A stretch of DNA of 64,000 nt. Origin: Nymphaea colorata. Taxonomy: Eukaryota; Streptophyta; Magnoliopsida; Nymphaeales; Nymphaeaceae. Below are positions 47,566 to 59,263 of the stretch, in pieces. Below the pieces are notes generated by a model, which did not search any database, was not told where the DNA came from, and saw nothing but the letters and a program-made list of their open reading frames with translations. The position numbers and the translations under genes are program-made. Each line of letters starts with the position of its first letter. Within the stretch, counting starts at the first letter, position 1. Where the stretch lies: contig NC_045148.1 of NCBI RefSeq assembly GCF_008831285.2, forward strand, positions 23,913,878 to 23,977,877, in the 5' to 3' direction.

Positions 47566-47991
47566 TGTTAGCACCACATAACCAATTCTATGGAAGCATT
47601 CCAGAGTTCCTAGGCAGTCTGCTGGAACTCAAGCACATAAACCTTTATGGTTACAGGCTCACGGGAACCATTCCAATCATTGTTGCCAACCTCTCAAAAC
47701 AGGAGTTCCTTGATATTGTTTAAAAAACATATGCACGGGAACATTCTTTTCGAGTTGGGAAGCTTAACCCACTTAACATTATTTAATGTGGAAATAAACA
47801 ATCTCACTGGTATACTGCCTGGGAGCTTGTTTAACATATCCACTCTTCAGTCTTTGAGTTTGGTGGCCAATCAACTAAGAGGGCATCTCCCTAAAGATGT
47901 TGGTTGCTTCCTGCCCAATCTCCAAATTCTGATTATGAATAGCAACAATTTTAATCCAATGGAAGTCCATTCAATTTACATTGCAACGTAA
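47566..47991 (+). pseudogene. LRR receptor kinase N-terminal part, 3' segment
   Basis: Continuation of 43079-43564 after the insertion: NQFYGSIPEFLGSLLELKHINL, RLTGTIPIIVANLS. A 1-base shift near 47718 then leads into HGNILFELGSLTHLTLFNV, NNLTGILPGSLFNISTLQSL and QLRGHLPKDVGCFLPNLQIL. These are typical LRR-XII repeats. Homology stops at about 47945 and the frame ends at 47991. The remaining LRRs, transmembrane segment and kinase domain are absent downstream. Confidence 0.85.
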
Positions 47992-49000
47992 AAAAAAACG
48001 GGAATTTAGCCTACATAATTGGGCTATGGAATTTTTTACTCAAAATAGACTTCAATATTGCTAAATTCTAGTTTGGCTCCAGCCATGGGTCATTACATAA
48101 ATAACATTGTAGGTGGAAACTGTCTCAAATGTGTTTCACTGGATAATTTGTCTTAAATGAATTGTCCAGTGGAAAACCAAGGCATGGTTTTCAAACAGTG
48201 TAAGAGAAAAAAAAATGAGAAAAGCTTGTCCAGGTCCTACTGAAGAGATAAATCATCGTCAGAACTTGAGTCAAAATCTATTATGAGATGCTTTGTCCAC
48301 CCCAACAATGTATATCCATTCTTGGCGGCTGAGCACAAAGGTCACTGGAATTGGAACGCCGTATTTGGTTAGAACAAGAAAACACAATAAAATAAAAAGA
48401 AGACTGAAGAATAACTAGTGACATGAAAAACCATTTTCACACTGTCATAAAACACAATGTAAGTTTTGCACCACTACTTAAACAAAATGTGTTTGCCAAT
48501 AGCAAAAAGTTGTTAATAACTTAAGCTTGTTTTAAATTGATAAAAATGACTAATAGACCCAGGACAAATTATACATATATTAGTTTGTATTAGCTTAAGG
48601 CATGTTTTCAGGGGGTTATGACCAGCCATCAATTGGCCAAAATGTAGATGGATATTGGGCTAACCCATCCAAACTTTTGGTACATTGAATTAAATATCTG
48701 TTGCGAAACATGACATTCACACTTGATTTTGACATTGCCAAAACCACAGTATTAGATTTTTTTTTGTACTTATATATTTTTTAAATAGAATTCTGAAAAT
48801 TGTAAGTTGGGGGTGCTTCTAGGAAGGAGGGGAAGCATGAATGGAGGAATTCAACTTTTTAATATAAAAAACTCGGTTAAGATGAAAAGCTCGCTCCATA
48901 ATCACTTATCTTTCTTTTTCATTGTTTACTGTTTTTTTTCTTTATTTTCTTATTTGGAGCAACAGAGTGTGAGTTTGTTATTGAAAAGAAAAAAAAATTG
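47992..49000. other. Unannotated DNA
   Basis: No recognised gene or element ends. Confidence 0.4.
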
Positions 49001-49146
49001 GTTCCAGGTTGCAACAATTGCATGGTTTGAAGCCGATTCTGTTTGCGGTAGTCATTCTGTTGCAATTCCTTTGGTGCTGGTTCTTCCATATATATGCCGC
49101 TTCTTCCAATGCATTCGGCAATACAAGGATGCAAAGGAAAAAAAAA
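49001..49146 (+). pseudogene. Orphan exon of an EXS-domain protein
   Basis: Within a 136-codon frame, the stretch after TTCCAG (acceptor-like, 49002-49007) reads WFEADSVCGSHSVAIPLVLV and then LPYICRFFQCIRQYKDAKEK. It strongly resembles the EXS (ERD1/XPR1/SYG1) domain of plant membrane proteins, where a hydrophobic helix is followed by the RFxQCxRQYKD motif. These proteins are membrane transport or sorting factors related to PHO1/XPR1. Only about 44 residues, one exon, are present. Flanking frame sequence is low-complexity and unrelated, so this is probably an isolated exon fragment. Confidence 0.65.
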
Positions 49147-50546
49147 ACGTCTTTTTGATGGTAACAATTTTTATTCATTCCATATTTTTAGCCACGAAGA
49201 TATGCTGCCTACACTAGAAATGATATACTGCAATGGAACAGTTAAATACTAGCTAACTGGAACTTGCGTGTCAAACTCGAGCCATGCTGCACTTTTCCGT
49301 AGCAACTCGGGAAAGAAAATTAGAACATAGGTAACTGCAAAACAACGGGCCACTACTTACACAGATATTGAGATGGAGAGAATAATGGTGCCTTCATGCA
49401 GATGCAGACCAGCAAAATGGTGACCTGCACACCCAGCACCAAGCCCATGACTTGTGTTCTTTTTTCATTTTTGTGGGATTTTTTGTCTTCCGCAATCAGC
49501 GGTGGAGCTAGATTTTTTTTCCTTTCATAAAACAATTAATATATGGTTAACATATTTTGAATGGACTATGAGGCAGATCTTGTGGGGATACTCCATATAA
49601 TTGGGCCCAAGTTTGAACATTAAATTAAGGTTTCAAAGAGTGGTCGTGTTCATAACAAAAATTAAGGATTCTGATTGTCTAGAGCAATGAAATTCATGTT
49701 TTCCGTGAAATTAACAGTAAAAAAGTAGAACATCTCGAGGATTGTGTCTTGAAATTCTGACTTTTCCATCAGTTTCCTTTAAAATAAAGTTTCCATTGAC
49801 ATGGCTGAATGTGAATCGAAAAGCTTGGATCGAAAGTCGAGGGTATGAGATCAAAATTATTGAACGGGCAAAAATTCATGTGTCCTGAAACCAAACACAG
49901 GTGGAATCCACTGCTCTCTAAAGTTTAGATGAAAAACTCAGGTCTCTGCGGCTTATACCAATTGGCAGTTGTTGAGCACGTTATCAATTGTTTATGTTTT
50001 GATTACTAAGAATAAGCCAAAACAAACAGTAGGAAAGGGAATTCGTTTAAAGATGCTGCTGGTCATAAATTATATGTTTGTCCCACCACTATCTTATTGT
50101 TTTCTTAGGAAAATCCCAAATACCCAGAAAAGATGGTAGAATGGGAATCAAAATTTGCACTGTAAATCCAACACAACCTTCCAATCTTGGCTCCTATGAG
50201 AGTCTGACTAATTTAGGAATCTAAGCAAGTTTCAGTTACCATCTTCTTGTAAATTTTTGGTCGTTTCTCCTCAGTGTTTAACAAACCTTTTATGAACCGT
50301 GACCTTCCAAATTCTCACAGCATGCATGGAAGCCATGGTTCAAGGCCAATCGGTAGGTTTTACCCTTCACAGCCATCATAAGCGACGCAACTACAAGACT
50401 TCCAAGAATGAGCCATATATAGTTAGCAAAATCACATGGATTGCCTCCATTACCTCATTTCTCTGTTGGGAAGGTTTATCTAGAGATGCCTTTCTCATAG
50501 TTTCCTTATTTCATTGTTCCCTTACCCATCAAGATCTTGTTGCTTT
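49147..50546. other. Unannotated DNA
   Basis: About 1.4 kb with no recognised gene, RNA or element. A GCGGTGGAGCTAGATTTT string near 49499 looks like a hAT-MITE end without a partner. Confidence 0.4.
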
Positions 50547-50745
50547 GTGAGAAAACTTAGAGAAGAAAACAAAGGAAGCCTGAAAGATAAAGCTGGAGAG
50601 AACTTGTTTTTATTGATTCCTTTAAGTAAAATATATATAATACAACAAAAGGTTATCACTTACAAGATTTTTGGTATACAAGATCATGATAATACACAAT
50701 TTCTATCCCAATCCATTAACCACCGAAAATGAAGTTTGCATAACA
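50547..50745 (-). mobile_element. Copia LTR remnant
   Basis: Inverse and shortened match to 4726-5118: TGTTATTGTTATGCAAAC start and TTTTCTCA end on the minus strand. No primer binding site follows, so this is a solo or truncated LTR. Confidence 0.6.
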
Positions 50746-50913
50746 ATAACAGATCCTGATAAGAGATCTGATCCCTTTTTTACACTTTGTTTATCACGCA
50801 GGATTCCTGCGTGATTATCTTACCTAAAATGGTCTGGCCTGTACTCTATATATTGAGATTCCATCTTCTCTCAAGAACATCAGAGAATGAATAAAGAGAG
50901 AACTTTCTTTACC

Positions 50914-51624
50914 ATGGATGCAAACACCAAAATGCCGAACCAGGTACATGTGTGAGTTTTTTTTTTCTTTTTCCTTGTTTTAACACTTCTTCCATAGGAT
51001 GCTGGTAGAGTGTGCATGCATTTGCTTAGTTATATCTGCACTAGAATATGTGAAATGTGGTTCTAATAGTTTATTCTGATGCCTATGCGGTTGCAGTTTG
51101 CACACGGGAAGTAGGAGCTGTGGCGGTGCCTCAGAGGAACAAGCCCGAGGTATGGCTTAAGAAAATACTGTTGTTACTAGGCCTACTGAAGCATGATAAC
51201 CATTCAAACTTCACGACAAATTATGAAACCGGTGACATTTTCAAGAAATTGATTCGTGTCTTCTGCATTTGGGCAGGTCAGTAGGCCTAGGGTGAGCGCT
51301 CAAGGATTAAGCACACCTCAAAAAGTGGTGTCAAGCGAATAGGAAAAGAAGGTAATGCCTCAGTAGAGGAATTCGAGGTGATGGTGGATGTGGTTATCAA
51401 TCCCAATGCTGACGTGGCGTTCAACAAGCAAAGGCTACCCGTCTTTGTGGCGCTAATGGATCCACTCGAAGGGAGTTTTGGCTTAAAGGAGCGTCCGAGC
51501 CTTATCGGGAGCATTATCCTGACCAACATCGCCTTACCAACTCCGACTCCTTCTTGAATCCCACCACCCCCTTCCTCCCTTTCTCTTATACGTTTTCTGT
51601 ATTCCTTTATTGTTTTTGATAATT
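50914..51624 (+). pseudogene. Two-exon gene remnant, unknown family, copy 2
   Basis: Exon 1 from ATG 50914 (MDANTKMPNQ) ends CAG|GTACATG at 50943. The intron ends GGTTGCAG and exon 2 starts at 51097. Exon 2 meets a TAG within five codons and a 1-base deletion relative to copy 1. It then carries PQRNKPEVWLKKILLLLGL and TNYETGDIFKKLIRVFCIWAG. The distal conserved part (DVVINPNADVAFNKQRLPVF) extends beyond copy 1's stop to EHYPDQHRLTNSDSFLNP and a TGA near 51620. A TATATATTGAGA stretch lies upstream as in copy 1. Both copies are defective in different places, so a functional parent probably exists elsewhere. Family unrecognised. Confidence 0.55.
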
Positions 51625-51950
51625 TTTGCAAAATCATTGACAATTTGTCACTTAATTATATGTTCTCTCTCTGTTTCTACCTTTTATCTAGATATCATGC
51701 CTTTCCATGTAATGGAAGCAAAAGAATTGGAACTGCCTCGTATTTCACTTGGTAAGATGGATGGACTTTAAATGTCATTTTACATCTCAATCGCATGCCC
51801 AATTGAACCGTTCAAAAAAAAAAAAACAGATATGGAAAAAAATTAATCTCTAAGAAATAGATGTCTTCGTATTTAAGAAATAACATCCGACTAGATTCAG
51901 ATTCTGATTCTGATATATATAAGTATCGGATCCGATACAGATTCAGATCA
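51625..51950 (+). repeat. Block B flank and GATTC-word repeat
   Basis: 51690-51790 matches 3680-3790 inverted (ATCATGCCTTTCCATGTAA). 51780-51950 is a short GATTC-word copy. Confidence 0.5.
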
Positions 51951-52796
51951 ACCTGTGCCAGGGCTTCCTGTGTTGTGGAGGTCTCTCTTAGAGAATATGT
52001 TTGGATTATTCTTTTTCTTCTCTGATGAACTTGTGTTCTTGATCATTGCCCTTGTCGTCTCAAACTTAGGAACACCCATGCCCATATATGGGAGACAAAA
52101 ATTAAGAACTTTTGCATTGGAACATTTCAATCAGTCTTTGAGATTTGAAAACTGTGGTCAAGAAATTGGTTGTGACAATACTTTGCAAAAAAAAAAGGAA
52201 AAGAAGTTTTGAAAATTTCTGCAAATCCATGGAAAAGTCAAAATTTTGATCTTTTTTCTACATGCTCAAGTTTTCCAAACGTCACATTATTAGCAATTGT
52301 TAAAAATTTTGGTTTTTTGAAAGTTTAGTAAGTAAAAAGTTTGATAATTATATTTTTGCTGTTATAACTATGACTGAGTTTCCAAATTGATGGGATTCCT
52401 TGAAACTTTTGGTGGCCTATCAATTCAGAGTTTTAGATTTAGTGTCTTAGCTCTTCTTATGACTTTTGAAGGTCCCTATATTACTTGCAGCAGTGAAATC
52501 TTTTTTCTTTAGTGCAATAAAATGTACATTTCGCATCGTCCAGACTCTGCATATGACATCTAACAATACGAGATGACATGAATAAATTTGACATTCTTAA
52601 TTACTTGTATCAAATTTTCTTTCCTTTCTTTCACTATTTAAATTTACATGCTTTGACCAAGGTTGATCGGTTGATTACCAAGCCAAATAAGAAGTGAAAC
52701 AGGATTTATAAGAAAGAACTAGCATTTTTACTGTTAGCAGCCTCTGCAAAGAGTTCGTCAAAAGTTTATAATCTGCTATTTTTTAAATACAAAATC

Positions 52797-52799
<3 letters not shown>

Positions 52800-52835
<36 letters not shown>
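52800..52835. repeat. (TA)n microsatellite
   Basis: Perfect TA tract. Confidence 0.95.
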
Positions 52836-52838
<3 letters not shown>

Positions 52839-53193
52839 ATTAGCGAGGTTATTCTCGGGTATAATATGGCACACTTGAAAAAAGTAGAAAAATTTGGTAA
52901 ATTTTTAAAAATTTTAAAAAACTAAAAACGAGCAGAAAGTAAAATAAGTGAGAAACCAGTAACATAAACATTAAAAGATAAGTAGATTTGCAACAAATAA
53001 AAAAAAAAAACTGTTTGGCATTAAAAAAATGAAACAAATGAAAAAAGTGAAAAACACGAGAAAACGTTAAAAACAGGTTAAAATGTTTTTTTTCATTTTT
53101 AACGTTTTTTTGAAAAAAAATTGTTTTTTTAAGTTTTAAACGGACATTTAATTTATCGCATTTATTCATTTAAAAAAAAAACGTATTTTCTAT

Positions 53194-53196
<3 letters not shown>

Positions 53197-53262
<66 letters not shown>

Positions 53263-53284
53263 CACACACATACATACACACATA
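53197..53284. repeat. (TA)n(CA)n compound microsatellite
   Basis: TA tract followed by CA/CATA units; homologous to the tract at 59208-59278, where a GA block lies between. Confidence 0.95.
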
Positions 53285-53440
53285 CGTATATGATGGAGTT
53301 TTTAATTTTGTTTATCTACCAAAGTTTCTTATTAGCTATCTCTGTTGTATGACACTTGCAGGCCAGTAGGGAATAATTTAAGGGCTTTGTATCTTTTGTT
53401 ATTTATTGTCTTTCTGGAGTCCTTGGATTAGAGTTGGGAG

Positions 53441-53850
53441 TAGGGATGTTATTGTATTAGATTCAAATAAGATAAATCTTGAACTATATCTGTTTTTTTG
53501 GATATTCACATATCCATATTCAAATTCTGATTCGAAGACAAACAATGAATCTAAAATCCAATATCACGATCTGAATTCGAATTCTGAATCAATTCTGGCT
53601 GATTTTCAAAATGTAAGGGCACTTGAATATAAGATTTTTATTGAAAATTAAATGCATTATGGATCTGAATCTGAATCCAAATCCAATTGGATATATATGT
53701 ACATCCAAATCTGAATCTGAATCCAGTCAGACGTCGTTTCTTAAATCTGAATCCAATCCAATTTCTTAATCGGATATTAAATTTTTTTCCATATCCGATA
53801 TTTCTTGAACTGGTTTGGTTAGATGTCCAATTAAACTCAAATACGTTGAC
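53441..53850 (+). mobile_element. GATTC-word MITE-like element
   Basis: Starts TAGGGATGTTATTG; the far end AATACGTTGAC lacks its last bases. Same family as 15536-15934. Confidence 0.55.
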
Positions 53851-54350
53851 TATATGACCCTTCGACTATCATTGACCATATCCATTCAATGACAAAATCT
53901 AAAGTTCTCTTTGTTGGACTTTCACAGGTTATTTTTTCATTTTAATTCTCCATGCATTCTAACTTGATTTTGTTTAGCACTCAAAATAATCTTACTTGAT
54001 CATTTTCTTGGAACTGTAATGGCTTGAGCAGCCTTTACTCGGCCAAAGATATCAGAGATGGTGATAGCGGCCACTACAAGAAGACTCCTTACCTCTGACG
54101 GGGCTTTTTTTCTCCACCAATAGAGATGGGTGAAAATACGTACATTGTAACTTGCCTATGCATATGCTTATGTCTTATCTTGATCTTGGGTCCCTTTGGC
54201 AACAATAACAATATGTAATTGTTCCATATATCTGTCCCAAATATTAGACAAATTTATGTAATATTATGTTACAACATTCCATGAATCTGTCCTTAAATAT
54301 TATGACAGATATATATATATTTTTAAATTATATTTATATATATTACCCTC
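53851..54350 (+). repeat. Repeat F, third partial copy
   Basis: Matches 39110-39560 directly, including a CACTA-type end at 54072 (CACTACAAGAAGACTCC). Confidence 0.6.
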
Positions 54351-54369
54351 AATGCCAAAGCAAGTAAGG

Positions 54370-54515
54370 GTGGGCATCGGGCCAGCTCGGGCTCCATAAT
54401 TTTTAATTGATTTTAATTATATTTATATATATTTCTTGAAAAATATATAATATATATGTTTTTACAAAAATTATTAAAAAAACGAATTCCGATTGAGCCA
54501 GCTCGATGTACATGC
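54370..54515 (+). mobile_element. GGCC-word MITE, degenerate
   Basis: TGGGCATCGGGCCAGCTCGG followed by an AT-rich middle and GAGCCAGCTCGATG. Resembles 26466-26750 but without clear target duplications. Confidence 0.45.
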
Positions 54516-54912
54516 TGTAGAACCTCACCACCGTCACTGATTTTGTTTAATTAGGTATTGTTCTTGTAAAATATACCCATGCACACACCTTGAAAGTTAA
54601 GTTTACTCTGTGGTATGGTCAAATGAAAGAAAAACATAAGAAAGAGTTGAATTGACAAATCATGTTAGCTGATAAACTCGGTCCATGTGTCCGCCATCTA
54701 CAGTGTCGTCTAGCCTTCCCTATTTGAAGATATTTTCGACAAACCAATTCAAGTCACTAGACTTTATGTGCCTCAAAATGCATCAACTAAAAAACGTAGC
54801 TTTTTTTTCATGTACATATTAATTTTTTCTAATGATTCAAATAACAAAGGTCTCAGCTTTATCATGTCAGAGAATTCGATTTATTTGTATTTTTCAACAT
54901 CACAAGCTCATT

Positions 54913-54959
<47 letters not shown>

Positions 54960-55430
54960 CAGGATACGTGTCCAATGCAACATGAAAAAGAAATCCATCC
55001 TTATTCCTAGTTTGAAAATTGAAGGAAATATTCTACATATAGTTTTCCTAGTTGGGGGTTTAGGTGTGTGATTTGATAGGACAATGTCTCAGTCAGTCGG
55101 CTTATCTTTGCCAATTGGACAAGCTGGGAATCTTCTTTCCATTATAAGCTTGTTGGTCGCATCTTGGTTGGCCTTTTCAAAGCTAAATGATAAATTATGG
55201 TAACAATAGACAGGGATATTAACTGTTTTCATTTTCTAGCATGTTTTTCGCTTGTAATTATATGGTTGTGATTACCAGACGACCCTTAGTTCCTGCTTTG
55301 TTCCTAGAGCTTCTAGCATGCATCTTTGATCATGGATTCTTTCACCTGGATAACATGTTTAAGTTGCTCAGGTCAATACATTTAAATGATATTGTGATAT
55401 TTTTACAGTCTTATGTGAAATAATTGCTTA
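54516..55430. other. Unannotated DNA with TA microsatellite
   Basis: A perfect TA tract lies at 54916-54957. No gene or element ends are recognised. Confidence 0.4.
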
Positions 55431-55690
55431 TTTATGTACTCTAACTTATGGATGCTGGATTGTTGTCATTCCAGTAACATAGGGATCCAAATACTAGAAT
55501 CTGTATGTGATGCTCAGATCAACTCAGTGATTAATTATCATATATAATCTGTATGACCAATCACCAGGTTTCATTACTGGCATGAAGCAAGATATGAGCA
55601 TACTAATTGCGTGATTGAATTTTTGTACTCATGTACAGGCCAGAATGTGACAAACAACATTTAGGAAGCTCATTATTTTCATGTTCATTG
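55431..55690 (+). repeat. Repeat F tail, partial copy
   Basis: Matches 39630-39890 (GGATGCTGGATT, AGTAACATAGGGATCCAA). Confidence 0.6.
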
Positions 55691-55889
55691 TTCATTATGG
55701 GAGGTCTTTCTATCGTATAACATGGCAAACATGAAAAATAAAAAGCAAAACATGCAAAAGAAAAATGGTAACTTTTTAAAACAATTGAAAAAATTGAAAA
55801 AATGTGAAAAAGATAGGAAAACCACGTTTTTTGTTTTGATATTCTTTTAAAAAAATATATCTTTTTGCCGTTTTATTCAGCCGACTTGT

Positions 55890-56130
55890 TTGTGGTGTGT
55901 TAAGAAAGTGAGAGAGAAAGAGAGAGCCAAGTTTCTAACAACAGTTGGTCCTAGAGTGTTTGTTGGCCATCTTCTGAAGGAAAGCAATTGTACTGCAACT
56001 GAAAGATCAGCTGCTCGGAATGATCATGGAGATAGGGCTGTCATGTTCAAGGGAGTCTACAATTATAAGAATGGACATGAAGGAGGTAGACGCCAGACTT
56101 GAAAGGATACAAACAAAAGGCTTCTTCTTC
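55890..56130 (+). pseudogene. Receptor kinase C-terminal fragment, decayed copy
   Basis: Inverse counterpart of 2209-2454. It shares REKERAKFLTTVGPR and ATERSAA, but an internal deletion after the Asn-Asp of the subdomain XI helix shifts the frame. The rest is read only out of frame (EIGLSC and RMDMKEVDARL can be found in the other frames) before a stop. A dead copy of the LRR-XII kinase C-terminus. Its neighbours, the GATTC-word repeat and the GAGCTC MITE, follow in the same order as on the left of the window. Confidence 0.7.
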
Positions 56131-56269
56131 TGAACTATGACAAAAAATAAACAAATTATTTTTTATTTTTCTAAAATAAATAGGGTTGTTTAAATATTTT
56201 TGCTCCTGGCTCATTTCTTTTCCCAATGCCTTGTCAGAAAAACTTTCTTTGTTTCATCCCCATCCTCAC

Positions 56270-56736
56270 CCTCATCCAAAATCAGATTTCATTATTTGAA
56301 TCTGATCTAAATCCATTTTTTTCTCATCCTAATCTGAATCTGAAATCAGATGTCACATTCAGAATCTGACCCGCATCCTATTTTTATATTTGAATCTGAA
56401 TCCAAAACTTTGAACTCAATCTGGCTGATTTACAAAACATAAAAGCATGGAATATAGAATTTTATTTAAAACTAATTCCGATCTGGGTCTGATTGGATAT
56501 TTTGTGTATCTGAATCTGAATCTGATTTCAAATGGATATTGTTGTATAACTGAATCCGTATCCGATCAGATATTTATGAATATTTGAATCTGAATCTAAT
56601 TGGATGTCATTTCTTAATTTCAAATCCTATCTGATTTTTTTTAATTGATTAGTAAATTTATTTTCTTCTTCCAAATTTTTTGGAGCAGTTTGCTTGGATA
56701 TCCATTACAAATCAGACATATTGACATCCTTTGGTC
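56270..56736 (+). repeat. GATTC-word repeat
   Basis: TCTGAATCTGAATC and AATCCGTATCCGATC words ending TATTGACATCC; inverse counterpart of the 1930-2100 and 6191-6590 copies. Confidence 0.6.
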
Positions 56737-56810
56737 AAAGCTTCCCCACCCCAGCTGACATGTTCACCATTATAAATAGGGGACGAGTCCATTTGTGTGT
56801 GTCAAGTGGA

Positions 56811-57159
56811 TAGAGTTGTAAAACGAGTCAAGCCAACTCAAGCTCGACTCGACTTTGCTCTGTTAAGCTCGAGCTTAACTCAAAACTCGTGATTATAAAT
56901 ACTTCGAGTTCAAGTTACATAAACTTGATTTTATTAAACTAGAGTAAACCATTTGTCTAGGTTTTTTTTTGTAATTTCAAACTTAAAGCCAAAGAAAGAA
57001 ATCAAGTCAAATGATGAGTTGGTAAACAAGCTTAAACGAGTCGAGCTCAAGCTGTGGCTTGGTCTACCGAATCGAGTTAAAGCTGACTTTATAAAGCTAA
57101 ACTCGAGCTCGAGCCAAGCTGAACGAGCTCATTTTTTACTCAGCTCATATATAACCCTA
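56811..57159 (+). mobile_element. hAT-type MITE, GAGCTC-word family
   Basis: Starts TAGAGTTGTAAAACGAG, ends CATATATAACCCTA. Flanking octamers CAAGTGGA and CAAGTGTA match at 7 of 8. 349 bp, inverse counterpart of 1566-1911 at the same site. Confidence 0.75.
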
Positions 57160-57990
57160 CAAGTGTATCAAGTGTGTGCAGAAGTGGTGTGAGGTGCCTG
57201 TATAGTGAAAGTTCTCACGGCATGAGCAAGTGTTAATCATCCACTCCTGTATAGAGAAATGTAAACTTAATCACTGGCATTTTTAAAAAAAAAATCAATT
57301 TGGCTTCTGTAAACATTTATAAAAACTTTATGGCCTGTGACAGTCGGTTCTTGGATTGTTTGTTTACACCGGATATTCCTAAAACAAAATTTAGACTTGG
57401 TCGTGTGTTTGTTTGAGGAGATGTAATTGTATATTCTGAACTTCATCCATTCCATCTATTATATGTTTGGGTCGGATTGGGGGTCTATAATGCCTAGGAC
57501 AAGGTATTAGCGTACATAAGAACTTTGGTATGATCTGTATTGGTATGTCAAAAATTGAATAAAACAGAAACAAATAAGAGACTTTGAGTGTCACAGATGT
57601 TCACTTTGGCATTTGCTTACACCCTCATATGCTGGACAAAGGTGTCTCAAAGGTGCATTTTGAGACCATTCATCCATGAATGCTATAATAGACTACCAAA
57701 TTAAAGAGAAGACTTCCAATTGGGCTCTGATCCAGTGGCAGAGTAATGTAGTAGGCACACCGGCTCATCAAATTTACTTTATTTGCATAGAAGTGCCCCT
57801 TAAAGATTGAAATTTAAACTTAGGGTGTTCTTTAAAGGTTGAAGTTTAAAGACAAAAATTTCTGACACCACTCTGATAAGGAGTGCTAACTTGTAATCAA
57901 TTCCCTTTAAGGCTGACTGGGAATGCGATCAATCCCCTGTTGGCTTGGATTATGATTTCATTCCTCATTCTTGGGTGGCTTCTTCCTACA
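57160..57990 (+). repeat. Repeat block A, third copy
   Basis: Inverse match to 1020-1565 and direct match to 37430-38500. Non-coding. Confidence 0.55.
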
Positions 57991-58020
57991 TCATGCCGAT
58001 TGTTTCCATCGTCGAAATCG

Positions 58021-59205
58021 AAAGACTCAACCTGTACCAGGGATTCTGGTGTTTTGGGGGTCTCTCTTACACAATATGTTTGGATTATTGTTTTTATCCT
58101 CTGATGAACTTGTGTTCTTGCTCATTGCCCTTATCGTCTCATACTAGGAAACACTAGGCCCATATATAGGAGACAACAATTGCATTTGGAACATTTCAAT
58201 CAGTCATTGATTTGAAAACTTTGGTCAATAAATTGGTTGTGACAATATTTTGCAAAAAAAAAAGACAAAAAGAAATTCTGGAAATTTCTGCAAATCCACG
58301 GAAAAGTCGAAATTTTGATCTTTTTCGATACGCTTAAGTTTTCCAAACGTCACATTATTAGCAATTGTTGAAAAATTTGGTTTTTTGAAAGTTTAGTAAG
58401 TAAAAAGCTTAAATAATTATATCTATGTATTCTAACTATGACTGAATTTCCAAATTAATTGGATTCCTTGAAACTTTTGGTGGCCTATCAATTCAGAGTT
58501 TTAGATTTTGTGTCTTACCCATTCTTATCACTTTGAAAAGTCCCTATATTATTTGCAGCAGTGAAGTCTTTTTTTTAGTGAAATAAAATGTGATCAGATT
58601 GGAGCTTTCAATCGTCAAATTTCTAGGTCATGTACATTTGGCATCGTCCAGACTTTGCATGACATCTAACAATAAGAGATGGCGTGAATGAATTTGGCAT
58701 GAATGAATTTGACATTCTTATTGACTTTTGTCAAATTTGGCCTGGAGTTCATAAAAAATTTATAATATGCTATTTTTTAAATACAAAATAACACTATATA
58801 TATATATCGTAGTTACAAATAACATCACAGAGTTTTAAATGCAACGTTATTCTCGAGTATAATACGACGATCTTGAAAAAAATAAAAAAATGAGAAAAAT
58901 ACGGTAAATTTTTAAAAACTAAAAATGAGCAGAAAATAAAATAAGTTAGAATCTAGTAACACAAACACAAAGATAAGCAGATTTGCGACAAATAAAAAGT
59001 TTAAAATGAAAAAAAAAACAGTTTGGCATTAAAAAAACTGAAAAAAATGAAGAAAGTGAAAAAATGAAAAAAAAACATTAAAAACAGGTTAAAAAGTATT
59101 TTTCCCTTTTTAACGTTTTTTTCAAAAAAATGCTGTTTTTTAAAGTTTTAAACTTATTGCATTTTTTTGAGTTCTTTTTTTTTTAAAAACGCGTTTTCTA
59201 TGATT

Positions 59206-59263
<58 letters not shown>

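Larger units (their letters stand above)
51951..53850 (+). repeat. Direct duplication, first unit
   Basis: Matches 58021-59790 in the same orientation and order: block C, an A-rich stretch, a compound microsatellite, a CTACCAAAGTTTCTTATTAGC segment, GCAGGCCAGTAGGGAATAAT, and a GATTC-word element starting TAGGGATGTTA. No coding domain is found. Confidence 0.7.

Noticed and set aside
48807-49217. Whole 136-codon frame as a complete small membrane protein
   Set aside because: Only the middle ~44 residues match the EXS family, bounded by splice-like signals; the rest is low-complexity.
51287-51643. 118-codon minus-strand frame
   Set aside because: Antisense to the second exon of the two-exon pseudogene, whose plus-strand frame is conserved between copies.
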